This document shows, in pieces, positions 48,101 to 59,442 of a DNA stretch of 64,000 nt. The notes under the pieces are model-generated. The model had not been told where the DNA came from. It was given only the letters and a program-made list of their open reading frames with translations, and did not search any database. Made by a program: the position numbers and the translations under genes. Source of the stretch: Drosophila persimilis (Eukaryota; Arthropoda; Insecta; Diptera; Drosophilidae); contig NW_020825706.1 of assembly GCF_003286085.1 (NCBI RefSeq), positions 124,001-188,000 on the forward strand, given 5' to 3'. Within the stretch, counting starts at the first letter, position 1, and the number at the start of each line of letters is the position of its first letter.

Positions 48101-51100
48101 GCATGTGTAATTATATGGATGACATCGACAGAAAGGAAGAGCATTATTGTGTTCGTGGGAGGAAGAGTTTCAGTGTGAGTGTGTGTGAGAGAAAGTGAAA
48201 GAAACAGAGAGAAAGATGTTATGCCCGTAAAAAAAAAACCAAAAAAGCTTTCGGCGGCGACAGGTGGGTGAGGGGGCGAGGCGATGCGATCGATGCAGGT
48301 GATTGGAATGTTTTTCCCACAAATTTTGTTGTTCCAAAACTCAAAAACAACAAACAAAATCATACAAAATCTACAATCTATGCAGAACACACAACAAATC
48401 ATAGTAGAAATAATTCCAATAGTTTTTCCAAGTCTTAAAATCAACTTAAAATTAAGAAAAATAAATTATTGAAAATTATAAATAAATAAAAGAGTACAAA
48501 ATATTCTACATTTTGAAGGGCAGTGCGCAGACGGCCTTCAATTACAATGAAAAAGATACGAAACTCAATGAATTGCCAATCAAATACAGTGCGTTTCGTT
48601 ACAGTAAGACAGCTGAGAGGTTAGAGATTCTTTAAAGCAGAGTTCCAAATGGAATATGCACTTTTTTTGATTGAATATCTAGGAATATCTGTGGCAGTAA
48701 TACAAAATTTGGCTCATCTCCCCTTCAACTGCCTTAAAGTCTGACAGAACCCACTGTTTATTATTCGTTTCACTCCTTGCCTTCATCTTCTATCGCTATT
48801 CTTCTTGCCATTCCACACTACTCACCTCTCAGGTCCGTGGGACTGCGATGCGCGTGATGCATGGGATACTGGAACTGCTTCTGGCTGAGGGCCGTCGCTG
48901 TTGGCACATTGAAATTGAAGATGGCTCCCACACCGGAGCTCCCACCACTGTTCTGCGGCGGTGCACTGCTGACCACACCGGCGGCGGATGCCGAGCCGCC
49001 GTTCAGTTTATATGGCGATGGTGGCTCCTGTTTAATGTCCTCCTGCTTGATATGTGGCTGCAGTGCGGCAGCCGCCTCGTCGGATTTGCCGCTGCCACTG
49101 CCGCTGCAGCCCTTGGGGCTGATGGGCATCGACTTGAAGGCGCCGCCTAAGTGAAAAAAGAGAGACTGCAATGAGCATGGCTGAGTGGGGGGTTGGAGTA
49201 GCGGGTGGTTTGCTCGCCTGTGGGTTGGAATGGTGTTACACCGATTGGATTCTTGGGACTAGTGTACTGTGTATAGATCGACATCTGGGCATATGGCAGC
49301 ATGGTGCTCTCCAGCACCGGATGGGCCTTGATTGCCTTCGGCTTGAGCGTAATCTCGCGATCGCCGCCGCTGCCACCAGTCGGCGGTGCAGTCATGGCCT
49401 GGCCATTGGCACCGACCGCATGATCCTCCTGCGGGCGCTGCAAAGGACGATGAAATATAATCAAAATGTGCTTCCCTCTCGACAGGCCACCGATTCCGTA
49501 CCTGATCTTTTTCCTGCTGTTGCTGTTGCTGCTTGCGGTAATCGTAGGGGGCATCATCCATGTCCGAATCGTTCACACGTTCGCGACACTGCAGGTCGAG
49601 CTTCTTGCAGGGCGGCTGATCCTCCACCACCAGCATCTGCTCGTCCTCATCCGAGTGCAGTTCGTTCTTCAGGAGCTTGCCCCCCTTGCCGCCAGAGATC
49701 GTGGTGGGCGCTTCATCACAGGCGCTGTTGTAGTTGTCGATCGTCAGTGGGATGATGTCGCCCTGGTGATCGCCCTGCCCGCCCGGCGTGTTGGGGCACA
49801 TGTCGTGCTCCAGCGAATCGGAGCCATCCACCGAGGCCAGACGCGACTTGGCATCGCCTGCGGCAGCAGCAGCTCCAGCTGCTCCTGCCTTGCCGGCAGC
49901 CGTCGACGTGGAGGACTTGCGGCGGTCCTTGGAGCACCATTTCCACTCGGGATGCTGCTTGAAATGCTCATCCTTCACGACGCTCGCCAGCTCATGGTAC
50001 TGGGCCTTCTGCTCCGGCTTCAGGGCATACCACCATTCGCCGAGGATCTTGCTGACCGTTCGATTGTCCTGATTCGGATGCTTCTTGTGGACCATCTTGC
50101 GGTGCTTCTTCGAGAAGATCATGAATGCATTCATCGGCCTGCGTATCTTCTTGTTCGCTGCCGCTGGCTGTCCACCAGCCGCTCCTCCTGCCGCCGATGC
50201 TGCTGCCGCCTGTTGCTGCTGTTGTGCTGCCTGTTGCTGCTGCTGCTGCAGGGCGCTCAAGGATTGACTCCTCCGCTTGGCAGCCGAAGTGATGGGTGCT
50301 CCTCCATTGGCGCCGTCGTCATGGCACTCCTCCAGCTTCCGGATATTGCTGTTGCTCGTGTACGTTTGCTGCCGCTGCATGGCCGCCGTCTGTTTCTTTC
50401 CGTTGGTTATGGCCGCCGCCGGAGCGGGAGTGGATTCGAACACATCGTCGTCCAGCTGGTCATCCTGCTCCTCTGCAGCCACCGCCACCGCCGCCGCCTG
50501 CTGATGGGTCACCGCTGCGGCGGCTGCTGCAGCAGCAGCTGCTGCCACCTTGGCATCGTTCATGGAACAGTTGAGCGGCTTGCCGGGCGACGACATAGGA
50601 TTCGGCACAATCATATGGTTGTTGTTGTGATTCAGAGACGTCTGCTGCTGTTGGACAGCACCTCCTACTCCTCCTCCTCCCAAGGGGCTCTGCTGGGGCG
50701 ACGGCTGCTGCTGCTGCTGTTGCTGCTGCTGTTGCTGTTGGTGCATCATGACCACGCTGTAGTTGCTGGCGGTCGTTGTCGTTGTCGGTGTGGCCGGACC
50801 TTGTGGCGCCTTGGTCATGGGCGGCATTTGTGGCAGAATCTTGTACCATGGATGGCTAGGCGCATTGTAGCCTGCGGGATAAGAGAGATTATGGTAATCT
50901 TCACTGCTGATCCTACTTCTATATAGAATCCTACCGTTTTTTGGCAACACTTTCTCCTGGCCCTGACCCTGGCCCTGGCCGTGGCCGTGGCCATGCACTA
51001 TCGACGTGACTGCCACAGAGGTGGTGTTGGTGGGCGTGTTGGGATGATGAAATGAAACCGAAGTGTGCGGCACCTGCTGCTGCATCATGGACTGAACCGG

Positions 51101-54100
51101 CATGGACGTCACCGTCAGCTGTGTGGCATCCACGATCACGGGATGAAACGTTTGGTTCTGAGACACAACCACGTGAGGATGGGGATGCTGCGACTGCTGC
51201 GGCAGCTGCTGCTGCTGAGTTGTCGCATGCTGCTGGCTGCTGGAGATGCGTATCACGCTGGTGGCATGCCCCACACTGCTGGGCGGCGCTCCAGGTCCTG
51301 GCAGTGCATTGAGGTGTGCGGCAGGTGGTTGTTGATGTTGATGCTGCTGGTGTTGCGGCGGTGGGGCATGCATGACCAGCGATACGGCCGTTGTTTGTGG
51401 CGGCATTGGCAGTGGTTGTGCTCCTCCTCCTCCCCCTCCTGTTCCATTTCCTGATGCTCCACTGTTGCTGTTGTTCCCCTCCCATCCATTGTTGTTGTTG
51501 TTGTTGGCATTGTAAAGGACCGGACTGGGCGTAGTCTTCCATTTTCCCGTATCCAAAGGACCAATCGATGCCACAGATGTCGCCGCGGCAGGTTGTTGTT
51601 GTTGTTGCTGCTGCTGGGATTGATTGGTGGCAGCAATGGGCGTGAAAAAGTTCTGCCTGTGGTGATGGTTCGAGGACACATTGACCGGCGAGTGGGCGAT
51701 GGCATTTAGCGGCGAGGCGCCGGCATGATTCACGGGTGATGTATACGATGGCGTGGCCGAGCGTGAACTGCTCAGGGATACTGTAAACAGAGAGAGGGAT
51801 AGATCGCAATTAGTGCTATAATTACTCCCTATAATTATGTATGTGGATTCCATTTAGTAAACATTTTATTACATAAGCACTGTAAATATAATTTCGCTCC
51901 CAGCTCGAAATCCTGGAACGCATTCATGACGTTCGTCGGGTCTCCTCGCCTCAAATGGAAACTTTCATCACACTCTCTCACTTGCACATATCATTGGAAC
52001 TATATATTGTACATATGTATGTATATGCAGATATTTAGTACATACATACATATGTATGTAGTAGATATATGTACTACTGATATTTCTTATTTTTTTATTG
52101 TATTTAATACACTTTTCTGTCGTCGTCGTCAGATTCGTTTTGTGCTGCATTCGCATCGGTTTGCTTTTTCGTTCTGTGTTCGGTTCTGTTCTGCTCTGGC
52201 CGCTGCCTCTGTGTGTGCTCTTGACAGTTTCCAACATAAAATGCGGTGCGGTGTGGTGTGGTAGAGGCGGAGGCGGAGGGCAGTGGCAGAGGCAGAGCAG
52301 CAGCGAAGACGTCAAAAGAACGGCAGCAACAGCTCAACCAAGGGCAGCGACAGCGACGTCAGCAGCATAAATTGAGCGAGCGCCGCACCGCGCCGCTCTT
52401 GCTTACGCTCTTTATCGCACTCTTTCTCTCGCTCGCACTCTCCCGCATTGATTCTCCTGGCTTGAGCTGTTTACCTGCTCCGGGAATGTCTGTGTCTCTC
52501 TGTCTGTATGTGTGTGTGCGTGCCTGCTCTCAAGTGCATTTTTGTTTAGGTAAAAACGAATCAAAGGCAAAGCAAATAACAAGAAAAGAAAAGAAAAGAA
52601 TCTGTTGCGCTTCGCACGCAGCATTCCAGCCTCTGCTCTGCCGCTGGCCCTTTGCTTTGTTTCGTCTCAAGTGGCGGCGTCGCTGTCGCTGCTGCTGCGA
52701 TCATTGCGTGTCTACCTTTGCAGGTGAAGGGTATATTAAATGAAAGGTAAGGGAATCCACCACCGATCTTCAGTTGCCATCAGTTCTATCAATCTCCTCG
52801 AACTCCAGAAGGCCTGTACAGCAATTCTAGCTACCAGAGCTACCTTACTTCTAGACGGCCTTACCTTCTCCTTGGGATACCCTGCCTCTGCAGGTGCTTA
52901 GGAATGCGTAAGCATCTCTCCGCTGCGCTCTGTCGACGTCGCTGCGTCTGGCGTGTAAATCACGCTGCGGTCACACTTTCAAGTGGCCCAGCGCCCAGCG
53001 GCAGAGGCAGCGGCAGCGGCCGAGGCGCAGCAGCGACAGAGCATAGAAGATTTCTGGAACAATAGAGCTCTTGATTCGGGGATCGGGACATGACGACGAC
53101 CCCTCTTCTGGTCTCACAGACGGACAGACACGACACCTTTCATGAAAAGCGACAAACGACCTTTGTTGAGGTGTGTGAAATGGTCAAGGAAAACACAACG
53201 GCGCGACGAGAACAGCCACGGCGCTGGCACAATAAAATTTTATGATATGCATTTTTATGGTGAATTGGAAATGCATCGACCCCGAAACAGCATTAGAAGG
53301 AGATGAGAAAGTTTCAGCCATAGTGACTGCCCAAAGTGCGCTACTACCATTTCCAAAGAATATCTTGGGGTCTCTGAACTGAATGGAAGGCAGAATAGGC
53401 TTCTTTGTTCAAGATTCCCAAAATGCGTTTTAGTAGCGGATTAAGATGGGAGTGTGCATATGTAGGGTACATCAAAAGTTGAGCTGACTGTGAAAATCTC
53501 TCAAGTAGCGCACCCAAACAACAGGAGATGAGTGTTTCAGCTTTAAAGTGCGCTACCATTTCCAAAGAATGTTTTGGTTCGAAATCCGGTTATGGCCTGA
53601 ACTGAATGAAAGAACTTGTTCTTTCTTCTACATTCTTCCAAATTTCTACATTAGTAGTGGATTAGGGAGTGGGAATATGATACGCAAGGGTGCATATAGA
53701 GTTGACCAGTTTCGAAACTAACTCAAAGAAATCTTTATGGAAGCAACCCGAGGATTACTCGAAGGACTAATCAGGTTCTGCTCTGAATAAATAAAAATAT
53801 GAATTGAACTAAATATTTTATTGCAAAGGGATTATTATGGCATGAGTGCTACTGCACCAATTTGAAGCTTAGTCGAGGAAGCCTCTCTAGAAGAGCAATA
53901 TATGAGAAAGTTGTAGCTTTATGGATGTTTTCCTTGTTCTACGGGCCCAAACCTACTTAAAGGCTTAAATAAACTCTCTAAAAAGGGTAACTAAAAACTC
54001 GACAAGCCCAGATGCAAAATCTTTCTAGAAGCGCCGCGATAGATGACCAGAGCGAGAAAAAACAAATGGACTGAAAGCCTCTCTCTGTCAGGCTCTGCTT

Positions 54101-57100
54101 AAGGTTCGCTCTCTGCCCTGCCCTTTTTATACCCAATACTCAAAATGAGCATAGGCATATATAAGATTTGTGGTGAAAATGGATGTTTGTAACGTCCAGA
54201 ACCCCACAAAGGACGAAAATCTGGGGCATCCACAAATCTCAAAGACTATTGAGGCTATAGTAACCAAATTTGGTATCCACACTCCTGTTCGATCTCACTA
54301 TAAAACTTATATTTCGAAATTTCGTTACCCCTATTTTTTTTTAAATTTTCATAATTTTTCAATTGAAATCAAAATCAATAAAAATCAAAAATAATCAAAA
54401 ATTATAATTATATACTGTATATAAAGTATAATGATTATTCTTGATTTTTATTATTAAATAATTATTATACAATAAAACTCAAAAATATTAATTAATCAAT
54501 AAAAATCAGAATTAATAATTATATAAAGTATAATTATTATTTTTGATTTTTAATGTGTAATTATTATTGTGGATTCTTATTGACCATTATTATTTTTGAT
54601 CTGTATTTTTTTTTTTCTTAAAATAAAAATCAAACGAGGGGGAACGTTGTGAGTTGCTGCGGACACCGCAACTCTACGGTTATACCCGATACTAAGTCAG
54701 TATGGCTCTCCTCCGGCAGACGCCGCTAATATTTAACGACACGACAAAGAGTGCGTGCGAGAGAGACAGAAAATCAGTCTGAGCGTGACGTCGGGCGCTG
54801 CGTAGCCACTAAAAATTGATTTGTTCCTTTTGGCTATAAAAATGATCTGATCTGATCCAGATTCAGCAATCTAATAGATATGGTCATTATCTATGATTCT
54901 GCGTTTTTAGTTTTCTCAAATCTGCAATATTGTGGATGCAACAGATTTTCGTCCTTTGTGGGGGCGGATGGGGGTGGGGCGAAATTCTGAGATATACGTT
55001 TTATAGTGACATCTTAAAGGAGTGTGTGCACCAAATTTGGTTACTCTAGCCTTAATAGTCTCTGAGATTTGTGGTTGCCTCAGATTTTCGTCCTTTGCGG
55101 GGGCGGAAGGGGGTGTGGCGAAATTTGGACAGGAAACGGTCAAGGTCCGATATCACAGGAGTGTGGATACCAAATTTGGTTGCTCTGGCTTTTATAGGTT
55201 CTGAGATCCTTGAACTCATATTTTGCAATTGGCAAAACCGACCATGAAACCTGTGTGTTAGAGTGAGACAGAGCGAGAAAGAGTGAAATTGTTTTCGTGA
55301 TTCTGGCTGTAATAATTATACGATCTGGTTCAGATTTGGCACTCTAGAAGATATAGTCATCTTCTACGATTCTGCGTTTTTAGTTTTCTCGTATCGTCGA
55401 AATTGTGGATGCCACAGATTTTCGCCCTTTGTGGGGGCGGAAGTGGGCGGGGCAAAGTTTTGAAATATTTTTGGAGCAGTGACATATCACAGAAGTCTGG
55501 ATCCAAAACATCGTTGCTCTAGCTCTTATAGTCTTTGAGCATTAGGCGCTGAAGGGGACGGACAGACGGACGGACGGACAGACAGACAGGGCTCAATCGA
55601 CTCGGCTATTGATGCTGATCAAGAATATATATACTTTATAGGGTCGGAAACGATTCCTTCTGGACGTTACACACATCCACTTTTACCACAAATCTAATAT
55701 ACCCCAATACTCATTTTGAGTATCGGGTATAAAAATGTAAAAAAAAATTAAGCGCCCGACGACCCGTTCAAACTGACTTTGTGTCTCTCTCGCACGCAAT
55801 CTTTACCGCGTCGTTCAATGTCAGCGCCGTCTGCCGGAGGAGAGGCATACTGACCAAGTATCGGGTATAAATGTAGAGTTGCGGTCTTCGCAGCAACTCA
55901 CCACGTTCCCCCTTGTTTCTCTTTCTCTCTGCCTGGTGGTGTGGGTAATTGCGTGAACAGAGAGATAGATTAACAGTTAAGCTGGCGCTGGTGTGAGAGA
56001 GCGGCACCAGCAGCAGCAGCGGCTGGAAAGACCAGCCTTGAAATGAATTGCAGCTCAAAACTATGAATAAATTTCCACACAAATTCCAATTTTAATGCTT
56101 TTATGAGGCGGCTCTTAGACACTCTATCTATCTCTTTCTTTTATTTTCGTGGGTCATAAAAAGTCAAAAAGGTGTGAGGACTACATATAGAGACTTACCT
56201 AGCACGGCGGCCGCATCGGTGTCCTCCTGATCGTAGCGACCCTTGACCCGATAGTTGGGCGATGTCTCCGAGTCACGCGATGTGTCCTCATCGATCTGTG
56301 TCTTGCTGCTGGAACGACTATCACTGAAAAGGGTTAAAAACAAGGGTTAAGTGGCCAAGAGATAGGATGGATCAGATGACAAACCTCAGTAAACGATTCG
56401 GACCCGTGGACGAGGGATGGGCATTGTTACCCTTCTGATTCAAATGCCTCGAACAGAAGCCCCTCCTCTGAGATTCCTTCGTGCAGAGCATACAGAGGCG
56501 TCGCCACTGCTTCCCATTGTACTTCTTGCGCACGCCGGACTCCGATTCCACGATGTCGCCCTTCTTGAAACGATGCGGCGTAGTAGCCTGAGATCTGTGA
56601 GAGAGCATAGAGTATATTCCACTGGAATACGCGAGGGAGGGAGAGAGAGAGAGTCGCACCTTGGAGTTGCTGGATGAGATCGTGGTGTCAGCCTCTGATC
56701 GAATAGACTGGACGTACTGCCGCGGCTCTGCATGCTGCTCCGTTTGCTGCAGGCGCTCATCTTCTCCGTGTCCAGGTCGCCGGCAGCCGGCGAATACCCG
56801 ATACCCACCACATTCAGCTCGTCATCCGATTCGTAGTCGTCGTGCTGTTGTTGCTGCTGCTGTTGGGTTTTCAGGTGCTGCTGCTGCTGCCCATTGCTTC
56901 CCGGAGAGATCACTATGTCCGGCAGGCCGTTCACCTGCACCGCCGTCTGCCCCGTGGTCGTCTGCTCCACCACATGGCCCCCCAGCCCCAAGGGCGGTCG
57001 CGCCGTCGGCACTACACCGCTCTGGAACGGTGATGTGGCCGTCGTCCGGTAATACTCTTCTTGTTTCAGATGCGGTTGCGGCTGCGGCTGCTGCTGCTGC

Positions 57101-58648
57101 TGGGAGGTGGACGTGGGCGTGGGCGGTGCCGTGGGCAGCTTGCCGTCGTACCGTGTGGCCACAAAAGTAAGGGGCGTTCCTGTGGCCACCTTTGGGTACA
57201 CAATGTTGCCACCGGACACGGGCACGGGCACGGGCACGGGCATGGCCTCCACTGCCTTCCGCTTGCCTGTTGTCGTTGCTGCTACGGTTGGCCCCGAGGA
57301 GGGTGACAGCTCGCTGAGCTCGTCCCACCAGGGTGGCTGCAACAGACGTAGATCCGCACGACGCACAACCTTTGTGGGCGCCTAAGATGGAGAGTTTTCA
57401 ATGCAAATACTATGAATATCCCCTTAGAACCTTACCATATCATCGCCAAACAATTGGACACTGTATTGCTTTGTGGCCTGATTGATGTCCGTGATGATGC
57501 CCTCCACATAAACGAAGCTGCCAGAGCTACGTCCCTCCACACGCTGGCGCACACAGACCCGGGCACCCAGCGTGATCTATGGAAACGGAAATTTACACGA
57601 AATTTCTTTATAAAGGATATTCGAAAGGACTATTAGGGATAGTACGTACATCGGCCATGGGTGGACTGGCATCGAGTATCACATGATATCGTCCATTGTG
57701 GAACACATCCGGATATAGGAGCAGTCCCAGATCGGTGGAATCGAATTCCACGAGTATTGAATCGGGTTGTGCCTCCTGCACTTGTCGTATAATCCCTGGG
57801 GCATAATGATTATGGATTTTGGCTAGGACACGGGTATTGTTCCACTCGCTGAGATCGAGTAAGGATTGTTGTTGCTGCTGCTGCTGCGGCTGCTGTTGCG
57901 GCTGTGGATGTTGCTCCTGTACATGTTGCTGATTGTGAGAGTTAAAGATAAAACGCTGCTGCTGCTGCTGTTGCTGTTGCTGCTGCTGTTGGTAGTAGAC
58001 AGCCGTTGTGGGCGTGTGTGTGCGTTGCTGATGATTGATTGTTGCCGCATGGCCATTGTTATTGCTGCTGCTGCTGCTGCATGCCACATGTTGCTTGTAA
58101 GTACTACTACCGCCGGCATGTTGCAGCGGGGATGCAATTATAATACGTTGTTGCTGTTGCTGTTGTTGCTGTTGCAGCTTGATATCGCTGGCGCCTGCAC
58201 CGCAATTCAATGCCGAAGGACTCACATGTGAGTCCAGCTCTGCTGGATCAAATTTTCGCTTCTTGGGATGTTGGCGCGGCTGAGGTGGTGCCTGTTGCTG
58301 TTGCTGAGGTGTGGATGTTGTTGCAGTTGCATGCAAGTGCGGCTGAAACAGTACATGTTGCTGCTGTTGCTGATGTTGCTGCTGCTGTTGCTGTTGCTGC
58401 TGCTGTTGCTGTTGCTGCTGCGTTGTTTCTGCCGCTGCTGTTGTGGATGTAGTTGTTGCTGTTGTTGCTCCAGTGGCAGGTATCACCATTTTGTTGGTGG
58501 CAACAACAAAATGTTGCTGTTGCTGTTGCTGCTGATGCTGCTGCTGTTGTTGTTTCTTGTTTGTTATGACATAAGTTTCGGTTGCGGCAATCGCTGCTGC
58601 TCCTGCTCCTGCTGCATTTGTGGCTGTTGCATTGGCAGCGCTGAGCAT
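44635..58648 (-). CDS. cic: Capicua, HMG-box transcriptional repressor (long isoform)
   Basis: Capicua represses target genes and is relieved by receptor tyrosine kinase/MAPK signalling. There are 16 coding exons (5' to 3'): 58648-57650, 57576-57436, 57381-56660, 56594-56385, 56323-56199, 51780-50935, 50871-49502, 49437-49218, 49146-48826, 48044-46459, 46396-46024, 45947-45608, 45545-45379, 45294-45202, 45136-44952, 44874-44635. Exon lengths and phases fit throughout, giving about 2,645 residues. The first exons hold poly-Gln tracts and the conserved long-form N-terminal module ([19 protein letters not shown] to [10 protein letters not shown]). The HMG box is in the seventh exon ([20 protein letters not shown]). 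The C1 motif is in the last two exons ([19 protein letters not shown], then [18 protein letters not shown]) and contributes to DNA binding. A conserved block [19 protein letters not shown] begins the shared part. Many Gln, Ala and Thr repeats and an acidic run lie between. Confidence 0.96.
46459..48044 (-). CDS. cic: cic 1.6-kb exon with acidic run and Thr/Ala-rich region
   Basis: This is one open frame of 528 codons between the acceptor AACATAG (a weak pyrimidine tract) and the donor CAG/GTGAGT. It opens with a run of Asp and Glu, then [13 protein letters not shown], and continues with Thr/Ala/Pro and Asn-rich sequence containing repeated FTI(V/I)R phrases. It ends in [11 protein letters not shown] second, very good acceptor inside it (CTACTGCAG, exon start 46,613) lacks a matching GT donor nearby, so I keep the exon whole, with some doubt. 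Confidence 0.75.
48045..48825 (-). other. cic intron
   Basis: An intron of about 780 nt with nothing recognisable inside except GT and GA runs and AT-rich stretches. Confidence 0.7.
49147..49217 (-). other. cic: GC-AG intron in cic
   Basis: A 71-nt intron with donor ACAG/GCGAGC and acceptor CACTTAG. No GT in this interval could serve as a donor in frame, and reading through meets TAG just before the downstream exon. Splicing from the GC donor restores [16 protein letters not shown]. Confidence 0.8.
49502..50871 (-). CDS. cic: cic exon encoding the HMG box
   Basis: The HMG box is encoded at about 50,152 to 49,936 (about residues 1,254 to 1,326 of the long form, 540 to 612 of the short form). 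It includes [26 protein letters not shown] and [11 protein letters not shown]. Upstream in the exon are poly-Gln and poly-Ala runs; downstream is a [19 protein letters not shown] segment. Confidence 0.95.
51873..51927 (-). CDS. cic: cic short-isoform start exon
   Basis: ATG at 51,927 opens [18 protein letters not shown], then a donor TTAT/GTAATA in phase 1. Splicing over a 92-nt intron to 51,780 gives [19 protein letters not shown]. The phase is the same as that of the long-form exon ending at 56,199, as an alternative first exon requires. This matches the start of the short Capicua form of Drosophila as I remember it, a region linked to Groucho-dependent repression (the N2 motif). The resulting protein would be about 1,931 residues. 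Confidence 0.85.
51928..54124 (-). other. Putative cic-S promoter and 5'UTR region, and long-form intron
   Basis: For the long form the whole 51,781-56,198 stretch is intron. For the short form the promoter must lie to the right of 51,927. The 52.1-53.1 kb part is comparatively GC-rich, with GCAGAGGCAG-type repeats, unlike the AT-rich DNA around it. I cannot point to a specific TATA or initiator. Confidence 0.5.
53298..53740. repeat. Tandem duplication of about 225 bp carrying capicua-type octamers
   Basis: GGAGATGAG at 53,299 recurs at 53,524. The phrases GTGCGCTAC, CCATTTCCAAAGAAT and CTGAACTGAATG recur in the same order, followed by TTAGTAG(C/T)GGATTA. Each copy has an octamer of the type bound by Capicua: TGAATGGA at 53,380 and TGAATGAA at 53,603. 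Confidence 0.75.
54125..54330 (-). mobile_element. DINE-1-like fragment, inverted and internally deleted
   Basis: It begins with ATACCCAATACTCAAAATG and GGATGTTTGTAACGTCCAG, the reverse complement of the right ends of the two larger copies. It then jumps to the internal AAAGGACGAAAATCTGG and ACCAAATTTGGTATCCAC parts, so the middle is missing. An AT-rich simple-sequence stretch follows to 54,620. Confidence 0.7.
54632..55918. mobile_element. DINE-1-like element with long inverted ends, copy A
   Basis: The left end AAACGAGGGGGAACG leads into a 7-bp hairpin stem (GAGTTGC/GCAACTC) and then TTATACCCGATACT. The body has internally repeated phrases (CAGATTTTCGTCC, ACCAAATTTGGTT), a CGGACAGA tetranucleotide run at about 55,558-55,590, and TATATATACTTTATAGGGTCGG. 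It ends in GAGTATCGGGTATAA near 55,732. About 170 bp of the left end then reappear inverted (55,750-55,918). These features resemble the INE-1/DINE-1 family of non-autonomous Helitron-type elements. It contains no coding sequence. Confidence 0.7.
56199..57576 (-). CDS. cic: cic long-form exons 2 to 5
   Basis: Four exons (57,576-57,436, 57,381-56,660, 56,594-56,385 and 56,323-56,199) are found only in the long form. They encode the second half of the N-terminal module ([15 protein letters not shown] to [11 protein letters not shown]), [15 protein letters not shown], a Gln-rich linker, and a basic cysteine-containing block ([38 protein letters not shown]). They end in [16 protein letters not shown]. 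The exon ending at 56,385 uses a GTTTGT donor. Confidence 0.9.
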
Positions 58649-58699
58649 TTTACTTGCTGCAACATGTGCAACATGGAGGCTTCTACGTGTTCTATGTGT

Positions 58700-58730
<31 letters not shown>

Positions 58731-58816
58731 CTTCAGTGCGGCAACAACAACAACGCCAACAACAACCACTGCCTCATCGAGGACTGCTGCATCGTTGCTT
58801 CTTCTCGATTTTGGTC
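57650..58816 (-). CDS. cic: cic long-form first coding exon with 5'UTR and polyglutamine tracts
   Basis: The acceptor CTTTTCGCAG places the exon start at 58,816. The ATG at 58,648 ([14 protein letters not shown]) is the first in-frame methionine. The first 220 residues are dominated by Gln and His runs; the longest CAG/CAA tract (about 58,370-58,420) encodes around 16 Gln. The ordered end of the exon is [16 protein letters not shown] to [20 protein letters not shown]. The 168-nt leader has two upstream open frames. Confidence 0.85.
58564..58674 (-). other. Upstream ORF 2 overlapping the cic long-form start
   Basis: ATG at 58,674 opens a 36-codon frame that passes over the main ATG (58,648) in another frame and stops at TAA 58,564. 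If used, it would compete with translation from the main start. Confidence 0.6.
58733..58792 (-). other. Upstream ORF 1 in the cic long-form leader
   Basis: ATG at 58,792 opens a 19-codon frame ending in TGA at 58,733, before the main start. Its translation is mostly Leu. Confidence 0.6.
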
Positions 58817-59411
58817 CTGCGAAAAGCGAGAAAATTTGTTAATTAAGTTGACAACAGAAAACCATTAAAATCAACGACATCGCCGTCGCCGTCGCCATCG
58901 CCGCTGTCGATGTCGATGTCATTTCATAATTAGTGTAATCCGCATCCTGACAACTCTGACATCCTGCCACTGCGCGATCCAGCCAACCAGGACGACCCTG
59001 CAACCAGGCACCGACTACTGCCCCGCCATTGGCGCCGCCCGTTGCCCGTTGCCGGTTACCCGTTGGCAGGCAATAAAATTCAATCTCGACACAAATATAC
59101 GCTCCACTATAATCCTTCGCCATCATCCTTCTTGTTTGGGATACCCCTTACTGAGAAGCGTATTGGGACTTGGAGGTCAAATGAAGAAGGGGCAGCACAA
59201 GACACTCGGAACACTAGGATTGAGTCTTTATATAATATTTTATAAGAAAATCTTTATTATTTCCAAAGATATTCCAAAAAAAACTTTGTTTTAAGGCTAG
59301 ATATCACCAATGCTGCCAGGAAGCCAAGGAAGGACCAAGGACCCACCCCCTATCCTACAAAAAACCGCCTCTAAAGGGTACCAAAAGCTTCGACCCCGAA
59401 ACTAGCTTTTG

Positions 59412-59442
<31 letters not shown>

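Noticed and set aside
49466..50926. A 486-codon plus-strand open frame rich in Leu, Arg and Cys
   Set aside because: It is the mirror of the capicua HMG-box exon and its CAG/CAA runs.
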